A model generated the notes under the pieces. It was not told the origin of the DNA. It was given only the letters and a program-made list of their open reading frames with translations, and did no database searches. Position numbers and translations under genes: made by a program. Of a stretch of DNA of 64,000 nt, positions 21,204-35,300 are shown piece after piece. Source of the stretch: Galeruca laticollis (Eukaryota > Arthropoda > Insecta > Coleoptera > Chrysomelidae); NCBI GenBank assembly GCA_963921935.1, contig OY998184.1:34977256-35041255 (forward strand), in the 5' to 3' direction. Within the stretch, counting starts at the first letter, position 1, and every line of letters begins with the position of its first letter.

Positions 21204-21537
21204 ACCACACATGTTGTTTTCTTTTCTATAAAACTGGGAAAAATTGTTTTAAATAGCTATCCTCTTGTATTTGTGCAGTATCTGATGCCATATTAACTTA
21301 TACTAATACAACAGTGAAAGCCGTAATGCATGTTTGTTGCTGACTTGTGGTTGATATAGTAGAATACATATTTAAATATGAACTTTAGTATTCAACTTCT
21401 TGAAAAGCTATCCAGAACTGGCTTTTATTAAGTCGTTACTTTTGAACACACTGTATAGTTACACCCAATATGTGGCTATGGATTCTACACGTATAGAGTC
21501 CGAATTGAATAAGATGTCATTTTAACCCTACTTTTTA
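21204..21537. other. upstream region of the primase gene
   Basis: Unique AT-rich DNA between the truncated gypsy end and the primase promoter. No TATA box is evident; no other gene seen. Confidence 0.4.
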
Positions 21538-21546
21538 GGCGCGAAT
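21538..21546 (+). promoter_or_regulatory. E2F-like site upstream of the primase gene
   Basis: GGCGCGAAT, on the other strand ATTCGCGCC, close to the E2F consensus TTTSGCGC, about 80 bp before the ATG. DNA-replication genes in animals are commonly E2F targets, so the position is sensible, but the match is short. Confidence 0.4.
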
Positions 21547-21621
21547 TAAACTAATGTCTTTCAAATTTCACAAATTTGTATCTAGGGTAGTTCATTTAAC
21601 AAACAAATTATAATTAATAGA

Positions 21622-24600
21622 ATGACTAACATTGAATATAATACAGATACCTTGAGTGATCTTCTTCCTCTTTATTACAAGAGATTATTTCCTTACTCAC
21701 AGTTTTATCGATGGTTGAGTTATGGTGAGTTATATTAAGTTAAATATTTGTATTAGAATTTCATAGAATTTTTACAGGAAATGCTTTAACTTTTGCCAAA
21801 AGAGAAATATCTTTTACGTTACTTGGAGATATTTATATAAGGTATCAATCATTTGATACTCAAGAAGATTTTATGAATGAATTACAAAAGAAGTACCCTA
21901 TAAAGATTGATATAGGAGCAGTTTACCAAACAAAACCAAAAGATAGAGGCCCTGTATCACAGATTGTACCCGTAGAAAAAGAAATAGTATTTGATATCGA
22001 TATGACTGATTATGATGATGTACGGACTTGTTGTTCAGGTGCAGATGTGTGTTCTAAATGTTGGAAGTTTATGATTATTGCCTGTAAGATTCTAGATGCT
22101 GCTCTTTATCAAGATTTTGGTTATAAACATAAACTTTGGGTTTTTTCTGGAAGAAGAGGTAAATAATATTTAATTAACAGCAATATTTTAATTCCACATA
22201 CATACAAATTGTTTTTATTGACTTCACATCAATAAAGTAGTTGGCTCTTGTGTTATACACATACCTGGCTTCTGTGAGCACTATAATATATTAGTAGTAG
22301 TTGTAATTTATTGAAATAGGCAAGCCTAATATACAAACATTAGATAAATAATATTTTTTTAAAATACAAACATATACGGTAACTTTATTAAAATATTATA
22401 ATTATCAATTAAAATTTAAAGCACAGTATTTCAAATATGTTCCAGTAATCAGCAATCATTTGATTCAATCTATTGTTTATATGTTTAAAATAATCCCGCT
22501 GTTGTTTTCTTTGATCACTGATCATTTTTATTTCTTTAAATTTCATTCAGTTGTTCAATACTTCTTTTGCATCATCAGCATTTTTGAAAATTACTTTCAC
22601 TAGTCTACTTTTACGATTAAAAATATCTTTATTTACAATAGTTTGTCATTTTATATTTACAAAAGTAGTGTGAAAAAATATCTAGAGCCGATGTTATGGC
22701 ATTTTCCACTACGTTGGTATTGCTCTGGAGCGGTACATGGTTCCCTGCTTTGCACATTACCCATTTGTTATGGTTGATTTAAATAACTCTGTCCCGCATA
22801 TACAAGTATGACGCCCTAGATTTTTCGACTGTTGTGTCCCTGAAAACTGACTGAAAAACAGGGTTTCAAAATCGAATAATGTATTAATTTATGAGGGGCA
22901 GCAACATCTGTTGACAGTGAATGATTTGAATAGGGAATATTTTAGTCCCTATTTCGATGGTTTTGGTTGTTACGAGGTTAACAACTTGTTATGTGAATAG
23001 TGTACCATGCAGAAGCCTACACCCACTATCAAGGGTGTCTTCTGCGCAACTAGCGGCTCTGAGCGTATCACGAAGATTTTTGGGGAGACAGTAGTTATAA
23101 AAGTTTGTAGATATTTTAGTTATGAAGTCCTTGATAGTGGGCAAGTATGCTTGTTCATGTAACCATGTGTTTTTGGGAAGTCTTGGATAAACTGTTGTGT
23201 ATTTGATTGTCATCTGAAGACACTTGTTCTGTACCACCTGCAAGGTGTTGAAGTTGTGTTTTGTAGCTGTGTAATATGCCAGAGTGGCATAGATTAGGAT
23301 AGGTCGGATAATGTGTTTGTATATTGTGATTTTATTTGTGGTTGAGAGACTACTATTCTTACAAATTAACGGATACAATTTGCTTATTGCAATTTTGACC
23401 TTTAGGATCTGTTGAGCAATGTGCGCGTTGGTGTTATTATGCACAGTGTAGCCCAAGTATTTTAGCGTATTACTGGGTGTAATGTATTGCCCATCTATAC
23501 ACAGCTGTAATTGCAATGCGTTTTTTTGCTCTTCTCAAGAGTAACAAGTACTCTGTTTTGGAGGCGTTAATTGTGAGTTTGTTGTCTCTCATGTATGGTA
23601 ATATGTGTGAGTTTATGTGTGTTTGAACGTTGTGTAGTGCTGTTTCTGATGATGGTGCTGATGATATGAAACAAGTGTCGTCCACATACATGGCTGTAAG
23701 TATTTGTGGGGAGGTGGGAATATCATGGGTGAAAAGTGAATATAGCAAGGGTGATAAGACTGATCCTTGGGGAACTCCGGCTTGTATCGGGAATGGGCCA
23801 AGCCGTTGTTCCCCTAGGAATAAAATTGTTGATTTGTAATGTATGATATAATGATTTTTATTAAGTAGTCTGGTAGTTTTAATTTTATGAGCTTATACAA
23901 TAAACCCTCGTGCCATACGGAATCAAAGGCTACTGTGACCATTACAGCTTTGTTTTTAACAAAAAAACCTTCTCTTATATAATTGAACACTCGAATGATT
24001 TATACTACCATACTGTTTCCGCCTCTGACTCCGTATTGCTCAAGGGGTATTATATTATTTTGGTCAACATGAACGATTTTGTCCATCACCTTTGCTATAT
24101 TATTTAACAGGGAAATGGGTCTGTAACTATCCATATAACAGGGTTGTTTATTGGCTTTGACGATAGGGATAACATTGGCAGTCTTGAGCATATCTGGGCA
24201 TTTGCCAGTTTTAATTATCAAGTTTGCTATATACGTTAGTTGGACTATTGCTTTTTTGGGTATGTTCTTGAGAATGATGTTTGGTATAACATCCTTCCCC
24301 ATAGCTGTTTTGTTTCTAAGAGTATTTATTGTGTTATATATTTTATGGTTGTAGCTAAGTTTTTCGTGTGTAGTGTGTGTGTTTCGTGTAAATGATTTTG
24401 AACTGTGTGAGTAATGTTGATGTGGTGTTGTGTGTTGTTTGTGAAGATGTTTTGAAAATACTTCCCAAAGGCTTCTTCGATATCTGATTTTTGTGTGAAT
24501 GTTTTACCAGTCGCTATGATTTTTGTAATTTCTTCTTCTTTTCCCTTAAGTTTTCTTGTGACTTACCATAATGAGTTGTCTCGGGGTGACAGTTCCTCTA

Positions 24601-27600
24601 GGAATATTTTACATGTATGATTTTGATATTCCCTTATTATTGTTTATTATGTTTTGGTAATGTTTTAAAATCTGTTTATCATTGTCGTCTCTGGAAGCTT
24701 GCTATCTACAGCGAATTTTGTTTTTGTCTTTTATTATTTTTAGTATGTATTCAGGAAGGATGTTAAGGTTTTGAGGTTTAGGTTTCAGGATGGTGGTTTT
24801 GTTTCTTGCTGTAAGAATTATATCTTGTAAGTTTTGTATTATGTTTGTTAAATGATTTGTGCCTTTAATTTTGTCTGTAATTGTTAAATGTTCATTTATG
24901 TGTTTTCTGTATTGCGTCCAGTTAGTGGTTGAGTAATCATGAATTTTTGTAGGTGATGGATGTATGGAGTGTGTTATTATTAATTCTAGTTCGACGGCAT
25001 TGTAATCGGAATTGAGGTCAGGGATTGTTTTTAGTTTAGTAATGGAGTTTATATTGCGGCCGATGGCTAGGTCTATGGTGCTGGGTGAGTAATTGTAGAA
25101 AATTGTAGAATGGGAAGTGGGTGGGGTTATCTGTGCTGTATATATTACAGTCCCAGTTATCGCAGAACCTCTGTAGAGTATTTCCATTTGTGTTAGGGTG
25201 TGTGGGATAGGAGTCCCATAGTGGGTGCTTACAGTTTAAGTCTCCCACTATGAGAACCCTATTGTGTGTCTTTGTTATGTTAAAGAAACCTATTTCAGTT
25301 AATTTCTTGAAGGGGTGGCTGTATGCCCCAACAAGTTTGAGTTTATTATCAATTAATAGTGAGATATGCTCAATTGAAGAATTATTTGGTTGTAGGAGTT
25401 GAAAGTTTGTTTTGTTTGATTAATGAAAAATGTCGGGTTTATGAGCGTCGAGAAAATATCTGATGAGGTGGAGCTTGTTTGTTACTCCATGTACATTACA
25501 GAAAATTATTTTGAGAAAATTTCGATTTTGAATTCCTATTTTTCCACCTACCTGTCTAGATGTCATACTTGTCTATACCTTGAACAAAGTTATTATAAAT
25601 CCTAAATTTTTCAAATTTGTAGCTTTCTTCATCTCGTGAAGCAGGTCTGCTACCGCTCTGGTAAGTTCATCCAGGTTCACCATAGAATTCAATTCGTTGA
25701 ATAAGTTGCTCAAATTTGAGAACTTTGTGATGTCCGATGATTGGGGGTTGATTTCTTGGCTTGTACGTGACTGAGTGGTGTTGCTTTGTTGATGGACTCT
25801 AGATACCGGCTTGGGGGGCAGGCTCGGGAAGTATCTTTTTCGGCATGAACATTTTTATTCCAGGGGTTGATTGTGGGGACTGGGGCTGGTATGTATCTTG
25901 TGACTTGGGTTTTTTCATTTTGATTTTTAGATCTTCTTTGGTCAAGCCGTTCTCTTCGCTTGATATACTCCGGACAGATTTCGGCATTTGCGGGGTGGTA
26001 GCCATTACAGTTGGCGCATTTGGCAGGTTTAGATCTGTCCATAGGGCCCTCTAGGGCGAGGTGTGGTGCAGCATATTTAAGGCATCTTGGGGCCCTGCCA
26101 CAATTTGAGGTTGCGTGACCCCGAAGCTGGCAGATGTGGCATTCTATGATAGACTTACTCTGCCGTAGAAATTCCCATTGAACTCTGGTTTACTTGATTA
26201 TTCTTACATTTTTGTTTAAATAATCGTGTGTTATTTTAGAATCTGTAACCAATAAATATAATGGTCTACCTTTCGTAGTCATTCTAAAAATATCTTTGAT
26301 TGAGAGTTTATATACTGATATTAGTTCCCCCAGTTGGATTCCCTCGGTTAGCCCTTTCAGGACGAAGGCGTGGTTTTTTCCTCCCTTCTGAAGTAAGTAT
26401 GGAAAGGTATTTTTTCTGTGCGAAGAGCCAATTTCAAGTTTTCGAAATCCATCACTTCTTTGGTAAATATAATTGTGGAGTTTGAATTGTACTTCATCTC
26501 GAAAGTTGTTTTTAATTTCAATTTTCAATCTTTTAACCATTTCCCGATGTGCGGACACGTTTCCATCTATCACAATATATTAATACATTTTAGGTATATG
26601 TTAAACTTTCTAGACATAAGTGTTTCAAAAAAAGATGCAAAAATAAAAAATAATAATAAAATTTTGATAATATTCATCTGGATATTTTCTGAAAAACTAC
26701 CTGCAATATGTTTTTTTACTATTTGCTCAGACAGGAACAATTAATATTGGAAAATGTAACTCATATACACTACACACAAATTGGTTTTAATGACTTCACA
26801 TCAAGAATGGTTTTTGCAACCATTAGGAATACATAACATTTGCTTATTTCTAGGGATTCATTGCTGGATTTCAGACAATGAAGCTAGAAAAATGGATGAA
26901 ACAGTCAGATCTACTATTGGGGACTATTTGCAAGTCATTAAAGGAGGTGCCAATTGTTACAAAAAAGTCCAATTGCCTGGTGACAAAATCCATCCTTCAT
27001 TGAAGTAAATTTTATACAATCACTTGTTACAAAGCATAATACTCACTAGTTTTAGAAAAAAAATTCACAGTACTTTTATTTTTAGGAGGGCTTTAAATGT
27101 AATCAATGAGTATATTAGCACTATGGTAGAGGAACAAGATATTTTAGGCACAGATGAAAGATTGAACAATTTTTTACAAATCATAGATCAAGATTTAAGG
27201 TCTTCGTTTAAAACTCCAATGAAAAGAGCTGAAACATCATTGGGAAAATGGAATGCATTTATGAACACATTTGATGAGTTATTTAGAAATGTAAGTTGTG
27301 TTTCTCTTTTTGTATGTATTAAACTTAAGCGATTACAGTAAAAGTCAACATTTATACGACAAACCACCGACAATATTCTGCCAAGTACAGCCTTTCAACA
27401 TAGGCGTTCGGATATGTTGTTAAAATGTAGGTCCTCTCCTACACAGGTAGAAGTGAGAGGTCGTCTATGTCCGATCCCGGACATGATACTGAAAGAAGAC
27501 TATTACTATTTACACTTACCCTCTCTTTTAAAGAATTGGGTATATTGAGGTGTTGACAAAGGTAAAAAGAGGACAACTCCACTAACTAATGTAGACTGTT

Positions 27601-29314
27601 TTATTCAGTACTAAAGGCAAAACAGAGCTTAACTAAATAATTCTGTTTTCGGGTGGTGATTGCAGAATAGTTCTCCCGAAGAAAATTAAAAGCAGTTGCC
27701 ACAGTAATACAGTTTTTGCCTAAACCTTTAATCAAAATTTGAAAGTTTCATTTGGGAATAGTTATATCAGAAAATGAATTCAGACACGCTTTTAGCTGCA
27801 GACACAAATACCATCTTTAAAGTATTATTATTAAGAAAAAGGAGAAAATATCACACAAACCATTTTTCACCATGGAAGAACATTTTGTGAATATCTTACC
27901 CTATTTCCCATAGATATATAAACAAAACAGATATGATTGTTTATGAAATTTTTAACGGCAACGATAGTCACATTCTAACCGCTCTTTTCCTGTAATTCTT
28001 AGTCTACTTTTCGGGTTGTTTTTTGTCGGTCTCTAGTTACTTCTTCCAGACTTTGTTTTAGGGCCGAAATAATATGCTCAATTATCTGTTCTATATTGAT
28101 TTTTGTTTGCAGGTCAGTTTGTAGATTTATGTGACTAAAGTTTAGATTCTTCTCTACTGCTGTTCTAAATACATTGAAAATTTCTTTTAGTTCATCATAT
28201 GATAAGCGAGGAGTTTTATTTTTGTGCATGTATCTTCTTGTTTTTTATTGACGACTATTTACTTCTGACCATTTGATGATCACTTCCTATGTCAAAAGAG
28301 TTCAAAACTGTGACATCCTGTACCATATGTTGCTTGGCACATAGTACATAATCAATTTAATTTTTTGTTTTTTCATTTTCTTTGTTTTTTGCTTATTCCC
28401 CTGAATTTTTATTAAACTACATAAAACAAGACACCAAAACTATATTGTTGACAAAATGGCCCAGAGTCAAATGACTGTATTTCACTTACTTTCCTACAAT
28501 TATGAGCTCAAACCAATAGAAGAAATGTGTGCAGAAGTTAAAACTTTTATAGCTGAATATAGCACCACCTACAAGTTTGCAGATCTCAAAAATCTTTTTA
28601 ATGAATCTTTATAAATAATTACAGTAGAAAAGTGGGGAAAAGTTTGATCAAAATGTGTAACTACTGGTCTTACATATTGGTGATGAGGTTGGCAATGAAG
28701 GATATGGTAGCATATCTGCTTCATCATTTTAAATAAGATATTTCTCATCGACAGAGCATGTTAAACCTTCTTATATAATGTACTAATTTCTTCTAATAAT
28801 GATAATTCCTTTAATAAACAAATGAACCAACATAATAATTTTGAATTCCTTTCAGAAGATTTAACAGCATTAAAATTAATACCTGCATCTCTGGAGATCA
28901 ATATTTTAATTATTAATGTAACATTACCACAAATGGATCCCTGTTTATTATTTCAGCTTGTGATTATCATACTTATGAAGACTGATTGTACCTAATAGTA
29001 GTCATTTGTAAAATAAAAACATTGTAATTCAGTTTTCAATTAATAATGTATATTGTCAACATTTAAAAATTTGTTTTTGGTATTGTAAGTTTTGTCATGA
29101 ACTGAAGTTGTGAAGCATGTGAAACAAAATAGTTTTGGTATCATTTCCTAAAAAAATTAAAGTAAAATTTTAAGAGTTTTTGTTGAAATTATGAAAATGA
29201 AATTATATAAGTATTGCAATTCGATAAGAGAAATTGGATGACATTTAGAAATGTTGGTAGAAGAAAGTGTAGTCTATTAGAAGTCAAGAGAAACTTATTA
29301 TGATAATAAAGTAG

Positions 29315-29369
<55 letters not shown>

Positions 29370-32300
29370 TAAGGCATTACTTGGGACTTAGTATTTTGTC
29401 AAAATTCTCTCATCCATATGGTATAGTGTTTTGAAATTATACAATTGTATTTTGGATAAGTTTGGTGAGATTTTTAGATTCAAGATTTAATATAAAATGT
29501 TTTCTGAATGTCAAGTGAGTAGATATGCATTCAAAGATTGTTGGTTCAAAAAGTTTTAAAAATAAACTTCAGTAAAATACAGTATGACAATAAATAAAGG
29601 ATACCGAAACTGAAAAATTAATTTAGTAATAAAATATCAAACTATATATAAACAAAAGTAATAATTATTGATAATAATAATAATAATAATAGCCTTTATT
29701 GCCCAACAGATTTATACAAATCCCTTTACAGAGCAAAAACAATGAATATATAATAAAAGAAGAAACAGCCTTAAATTAAATTAAGAAAAGAAGAAATAAA
29801 AATCAAAAAACACATTTCCCATAGTTGTATAACGGTCAGTAGCACAAGCTTTGATAACTTTAAAATTATCTATAAAAATGTCGCATGTGTTGCACAATAA
29901 ATTAAAATTATTACACATAACATTAATTGGTGAATGAAGTAAAACATTTGTTCGAGACCAATCACAATAAAAAGGTAAATGTTGTCTATTGTAGAACTGT
30001 GGTACATTAAAATTAATTTTATATATCAAGTCTGAACAATCAATTAAATTGTGCAAACGCTTATATAAACAGGACAATGATTTACAAATTCTACGAAATT
30101 CAAGACTTTCAAAATTAAAAATACCTAATAAAATCTGATAATCAGAGCCTCTCTGTGGATAAATACTACTAACCTTCAAAACTAAATATTTTAGAAACCT
30201 TGTAATAGGGATCCCATACAACAGAGCAATATTCTAACTTAGAGCGTATCTACAAAAAATAAAACATTTTTAAACTACAAATATCCTTAAATCCACGGCA
30301 GTTTCTAATCACAAATCCATGAAATCTCGATGCTTCGGCAACCTTAGAATTAATATGTTCAGTGAAACGAAGTTTGGAATCGAATATCACTCCTAGATCT
30401 TTTACAGAAGTAAGACGAGATAATAAATTCCCATTAATGTTATAGTAGAAGTGAATTGGGTTTAGTTTTTTAGTGTAGGTCACTACTTGGCATTTTGATA
30501 TATTTAATGTCAGTTTATTCTGTAAGCATCATTCGGATACTCTATCCAAATTGGATTGCAGTGTTAAGGAACTGTCTATGGATGTTATGGGAAGAAATTT
30601 TTTTAAATCATCTGCATACGTGAGTCTACCCGAATCTAAGTGTACCTCCAGGTCATTAATAAATAAAAGAAACAACAATGGTCCAAGGTTTGAGCCTTGC
30701 AGTACACCCGACTCACTAAGATATTTAAATGAAGAGTGACCATTATAAAAAACAAATTGAAACCTGTTATGAAGGTAAGATTGGCAGAACTTCAACAAAG
30801 AGGAAGAGAAACCAAACCGATTCAGCTTTTCGATTAAAATCCCATGATCCATTCTGTCAAAAGCCTTTGAAAAATCAGTATAAATTACGTCTATTTGTTT
30901 ACCGGCATCCATTATTTCTGATATTTCTTGGGCTATAAGAAGTAAGTTAGTTTCAGTTGACCTCTTGTTGAGGAACCCATGTTGTGCAGGTGAAATAAGG
31001 CTACGAATGGATGGATATAATCAATTGTAAACCACCATTTCAAAAAGTTTTGAAAAATTGGACAGAATGGATATTGGGCGATAATTATTAATTAGACACT
31101 TGTCACCTGATTTAAAAACTGGAACAACCCTAGCTTCCTTCCATTGATCAGGGAAAGTGGAAGATTCTAAAGCCAAATTGAATTGATGTATGATGTGCTC
31201 CACATGACCACCATCTTGTTGCAAGCATAATTTCAAGCATTGCTCAAGATTGGATACTATGTGTCTAAACAGAGGCTGGCATAAATTTTGTAAAATTGTT
31301 CTATTGTTATTTTTAATTCGGGAACTGTTTTTGGAACATTTCCGCTGAAAATACCATTTTTCATCAGATGTAGACATCAGGATGAGTCAAGTCGAGGCCA
31401 TGTGGTGGATAAACGAAGTCAGTATTTCTGGATATTATCCTATTATTGAAATGTTGTCTTAACATTACAAGTGTGGCATTAACGGTGTGATTTGTTGAAA
31501 CCGCTATCTTCGATAAGTCAAGTTTCTAGCTCTACAGAATCGTTTTAGGTCTCTAACAAATAATTAAATCTATTGCCTATATATTTCTTGATTCACTGTT
31601 ACGTTATGACCTTCTTGATCTTCAAAGAAATGAGGGGCCAAAATTTCGTTTCCAGAAGCAGCACACCAAACAATTACTTGTTCAACGTGAAGAGGTGCCT
31701 GTAGAAATTCTTGTGGTCTTTCGAACCCAAGAAATCTGTAAGATTGTCTGTTAAAGGTTAAAGTGCCCTGAGAATGACACATGTGATTCGTCAGGAAACC
31801 ATATGTTTGGCAGAAAATATTCATCCTCATATTGCTTGGCTAGAATAATGGTGCAATATTCTACATGTAACCGCTTATCCGCAGCAATATCTTTAGAAAT
31901 TAAGCGTGTAGTTTCCCTTTTTAGGTTTATTTTAACAGCAGTCTTTCTCAGACTCTTCTTTGGAGATTGCATGATTACTGCTCTGAAAACTTTAACGTAA
32001 TTTATACTTGGCCCATTGTTTGTACCGATTCCATATGAGCGATTGTATTGGTTGCAAATAAAAATTTTTTACTCATTTGTAAGCATCGAATTTATTGCAA
32101 GACTTGAAATACAATTGCTATTTATTGTCATATTGTACTATTTCCTGTGAAATATTGTAGCTATGTTCAATGTTATCTAATGAACTGATCTTTGTAGCAA
32201 CAAATACCAAAATCAATGAAAAACCTTAAAGAAGAGATTATATTGCAGTATTTTTATCCTAGGCTCGATATCAATGTAACAAAAGGATTCAATCATTTGT

Positions 32301-35300
32301 TGAAGGCACCATTTTGTGTTCATCCAAAAACTGGAAAAATTTCAGTACCCTTTAATCCAAAATTAGTTGACAACTTTGATCCAGGACATGTGCCTACTTT
32401 ACAGTAAGTCAAAAAACTACCTTTGCAAATGAACACACATTTAATGATATGTTGATAATAAATACTAGATGTGACAATAACAAAAATTTAAACTATTGTT
32501 TTGTATATGAAGGAGTTAGAAAAGCAACAATCAATCATTGTTTACAAATAAAATAGAATAAAAAATGAAAATTATAAGAATTATCAAAGCACAAATTATC
32601 TGTAAAGGAAGCAACTAATTTTGTTAAAACTGTCATACCAAGATTATTCATGCTTCCTGTTCCACTTGTAGTTAGTTTTGTGATAGTAACTTGAGGATTA
32701 TGATTTCTTCCCAATTCTAATTGATTACACCAGGGGCTCCCAACCGGTGGGTCGCAACCCACTAGTGGGTCATGGAAGGGGTGCAGGTGGGTTGCGATAT
32801 GATTCTTAAACTATCAAAAACCATTGAATAAATCATCCGAACTGATAAAAAAAATCGAATTGTGTTTTTTTTTATTTTCCCGCCTGTCTAATATGCGAGA
32901 AAAGTATTGGTTTACCTCAAAAAAAGTTGGAATTTAGAAATTTTTTTTTGAGTTATTTTTACGTTTTCCATCAACAACAACACGTAAAAACAGTTTTTAG
33001 AAAAAAAATCCTGTGTGTATGTCGTCGTCGTCGTTGTCGTCAGCCACTTTTTCTTACATGTCTTGTTAGCACTATACAGCCTCCGGAGTGCAATAAGTCA
33101 CCAATTTTATGATTGAATATTGTTAAGGACATGTCACAGATGAACCCTATTGATTTTCAGCTCACCAGAGCCAATACAGCGGGTGCTATGGTACTTGAAG
33201 TACGACATTTTGTCATTTTCTGAGAAATTTCAGTTTGTTAGCACGATACATCCTCCGGAGTTCAACAAGTTACCAATTTTATGATTGAATATTATTCAGA
33301 TCTCACAGATGAACTCTATTGATTTTCAGATCACCAGAGCCAATACAACAGGTGCTACAGTACTTTAAGTACGATATTTTTGTCATTTTTTGAGAAGTTT
33401 CAGTTTGTTAACACGATACAGCCTCCGGAGTATGTACAAGTGACCAATTTTATGATTGGATATTATTAGAGCGTCTTAAATATGAACCCTATTGATATTC
33501 AGCTCACTAAAGCCAGTACAACGGGTGCTATGGTACTTGAAGTACCAAATTTTTGTCATTTTAGGAGAATTTTCAGTTTGTTAGCACGATACAGCCTCCA
33601 GAGAGTATATGATTGATCAATTTTATGATTGGATATTGTTCAAGGTGTCTCACAGATGTACCCTTTTGATTTTCAGTTGACTAGAGCGAGTACAGCGGGT
33701 CCTATAAATCCAGATATACTACATTGTAAGGTATTTTTGGAGAAATTACGGTTTGTTAGCACGATACATCCCCCAAAGTGTAAACAAGTAACAATTTTAT
33801 GATAGAATATTGTTCAGGGCCACAGATGCGGAAAAGTTAGTTTTAGTCTTTAAAACCGTTTATTTTTTCTTGGTTCGTGATTTTTGGCATCTGGGCAGAT
33901 AACAAAACCACTACTACTCCGAGGTAGGTGAAACATACTGTGGCAACACGTTCATTTATTGTTTACAAAGGTAATAGTTGATAACTAAAAAATGCCACGG
34001 CGATTTTATCAACAATGAGATTCGCGATTTTTGTGGAACAGGTGCGGGTCGAAGATAACTACAATAATTATACCCAAATCAAAGGCAACTTAACATAAAA
34101 CTATCTCGAAACCCTCATCATGATGCTACAAAAACTATCTCTGTCGATGAAAAAGATGACATTTTAATTCGTGTTTCAAAGAATCCTGATCTCAGTATGC
34201 CGCAACAGTCTATTTTTAGTTGAGGGTAAAATTACATCTACATCATTACACACTTAAGGATTTATTGTATCAAGATTTACCATATTGTCTACAGACGAGG
34301 CAATTTCAACTGAAAAATAATTATTTGGTGATTATGAAAATTCTCATGACATAAATAAAGAACATTTTCAACATTTAATGTTAAAATTTCATTTAGTGTA
34401 ATTTCTGATTTTTTAATTGGTCCTTTTGAACTACCAAACAATTTGGATGGAGATGTTTATTTATATTCAACACATCTAGTTATCGCACAATGAATGGGAC
34501 ACACCATTACATTATTCTAGAAGTGCTGCAATGCTTGAACGAACCATTTCCTTGTCAGTGGATTGGTCGTGAGAGTGACTTTTGTTGGTCACTCAGAAGT
34601 TCTGATCTCAATCCTTTGGATTTTTCAATATAGTCAAAAATGAAGGAAATAGTTGACAAAGAAATAATTGATTTTTCGGCGGAAATGAAAGATTCAATAA
34701 AAAATATTAGAGAAGAGTATTGGATATTCAGAGATTTCTGCAAAAGCAGATTATAGAATGTATTGTGGATATTTATTTCAAAAATTTCTATTGTTGCTAT
34801 AGTTTTAAATAGGTTAATACTATGCAGACACGGAATTGACATATGTCATTTTATTTATTTTCGTTTACAATGAAAGAATAATTATTAAATAATATGCTTT
34901 CCGTTCCTCTCGCTTTTCTTTGGAGAATTTCTTTGGAATTCCAATAATTTCTCCATTATTCATCATTTTGCATATCGTTTTGTGCAAATCAGACTTTTGT
35001 TTGTTTAGAGACTTTCCCTAGTTACCAATTTCACAGACCACTCGTCACGATAAACTTCAATCATATCAATATTAAATTATTGTTCTCCTAAGGTGTAGAA
35101 CTGGAGGTAAGACATAAAATATTGTATGTACCACAGGCAGTACTTGATGTGTATGCCCTCTGTCCTAGCGGACCTCTACCTTTTAAACTCGCCGCCCTTG
35201 CGTATAATCATCATCATAGTGCCCTTAATACATAAATAACTATTATTATTGTTTATAGATTTGTTATTGTCACACTATACAATGTGTTCATAAAGTGTGG

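Larger units (their letters stand above)
22204..26804. repeat. 29-bp imperfect direct repeats bounding the insert in primase intron 2
   Basis: 22204-22232 and 26776-26804 match at 27 of 29 positions (ACAAATTG.TTTTA.TGACTTCACATCAA). They lie 45 bp after the exon 2 donor and 49 bp before the exon 3 acceptor and enclose about 4.5 kb of LINE sequence. Confidence 0.7.

Noticed and set aside
22989..26573. Independent host gene in primase intron 2
   Set aside because: Zinc knuckles, endonuclease and RT motifs identify a Jockey-like LINE with many frameshifts.
29320..29367. (TA)n as a regulatory element
   Set aside because: Ordinary microsatellite in an AT-rich intron.
33065..33830. CRISPR-like array
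   Set aside because: Unit and period (~172 bp) fit a minisatellite; there are no short constant repeats with unique spacers, and the genome is eukaryotic.
34555..34842. 95-residue minus-strand frame
   Set aside because: Antisense shadow of the plus-strand transposase relic with the SSDLNPLDF box.
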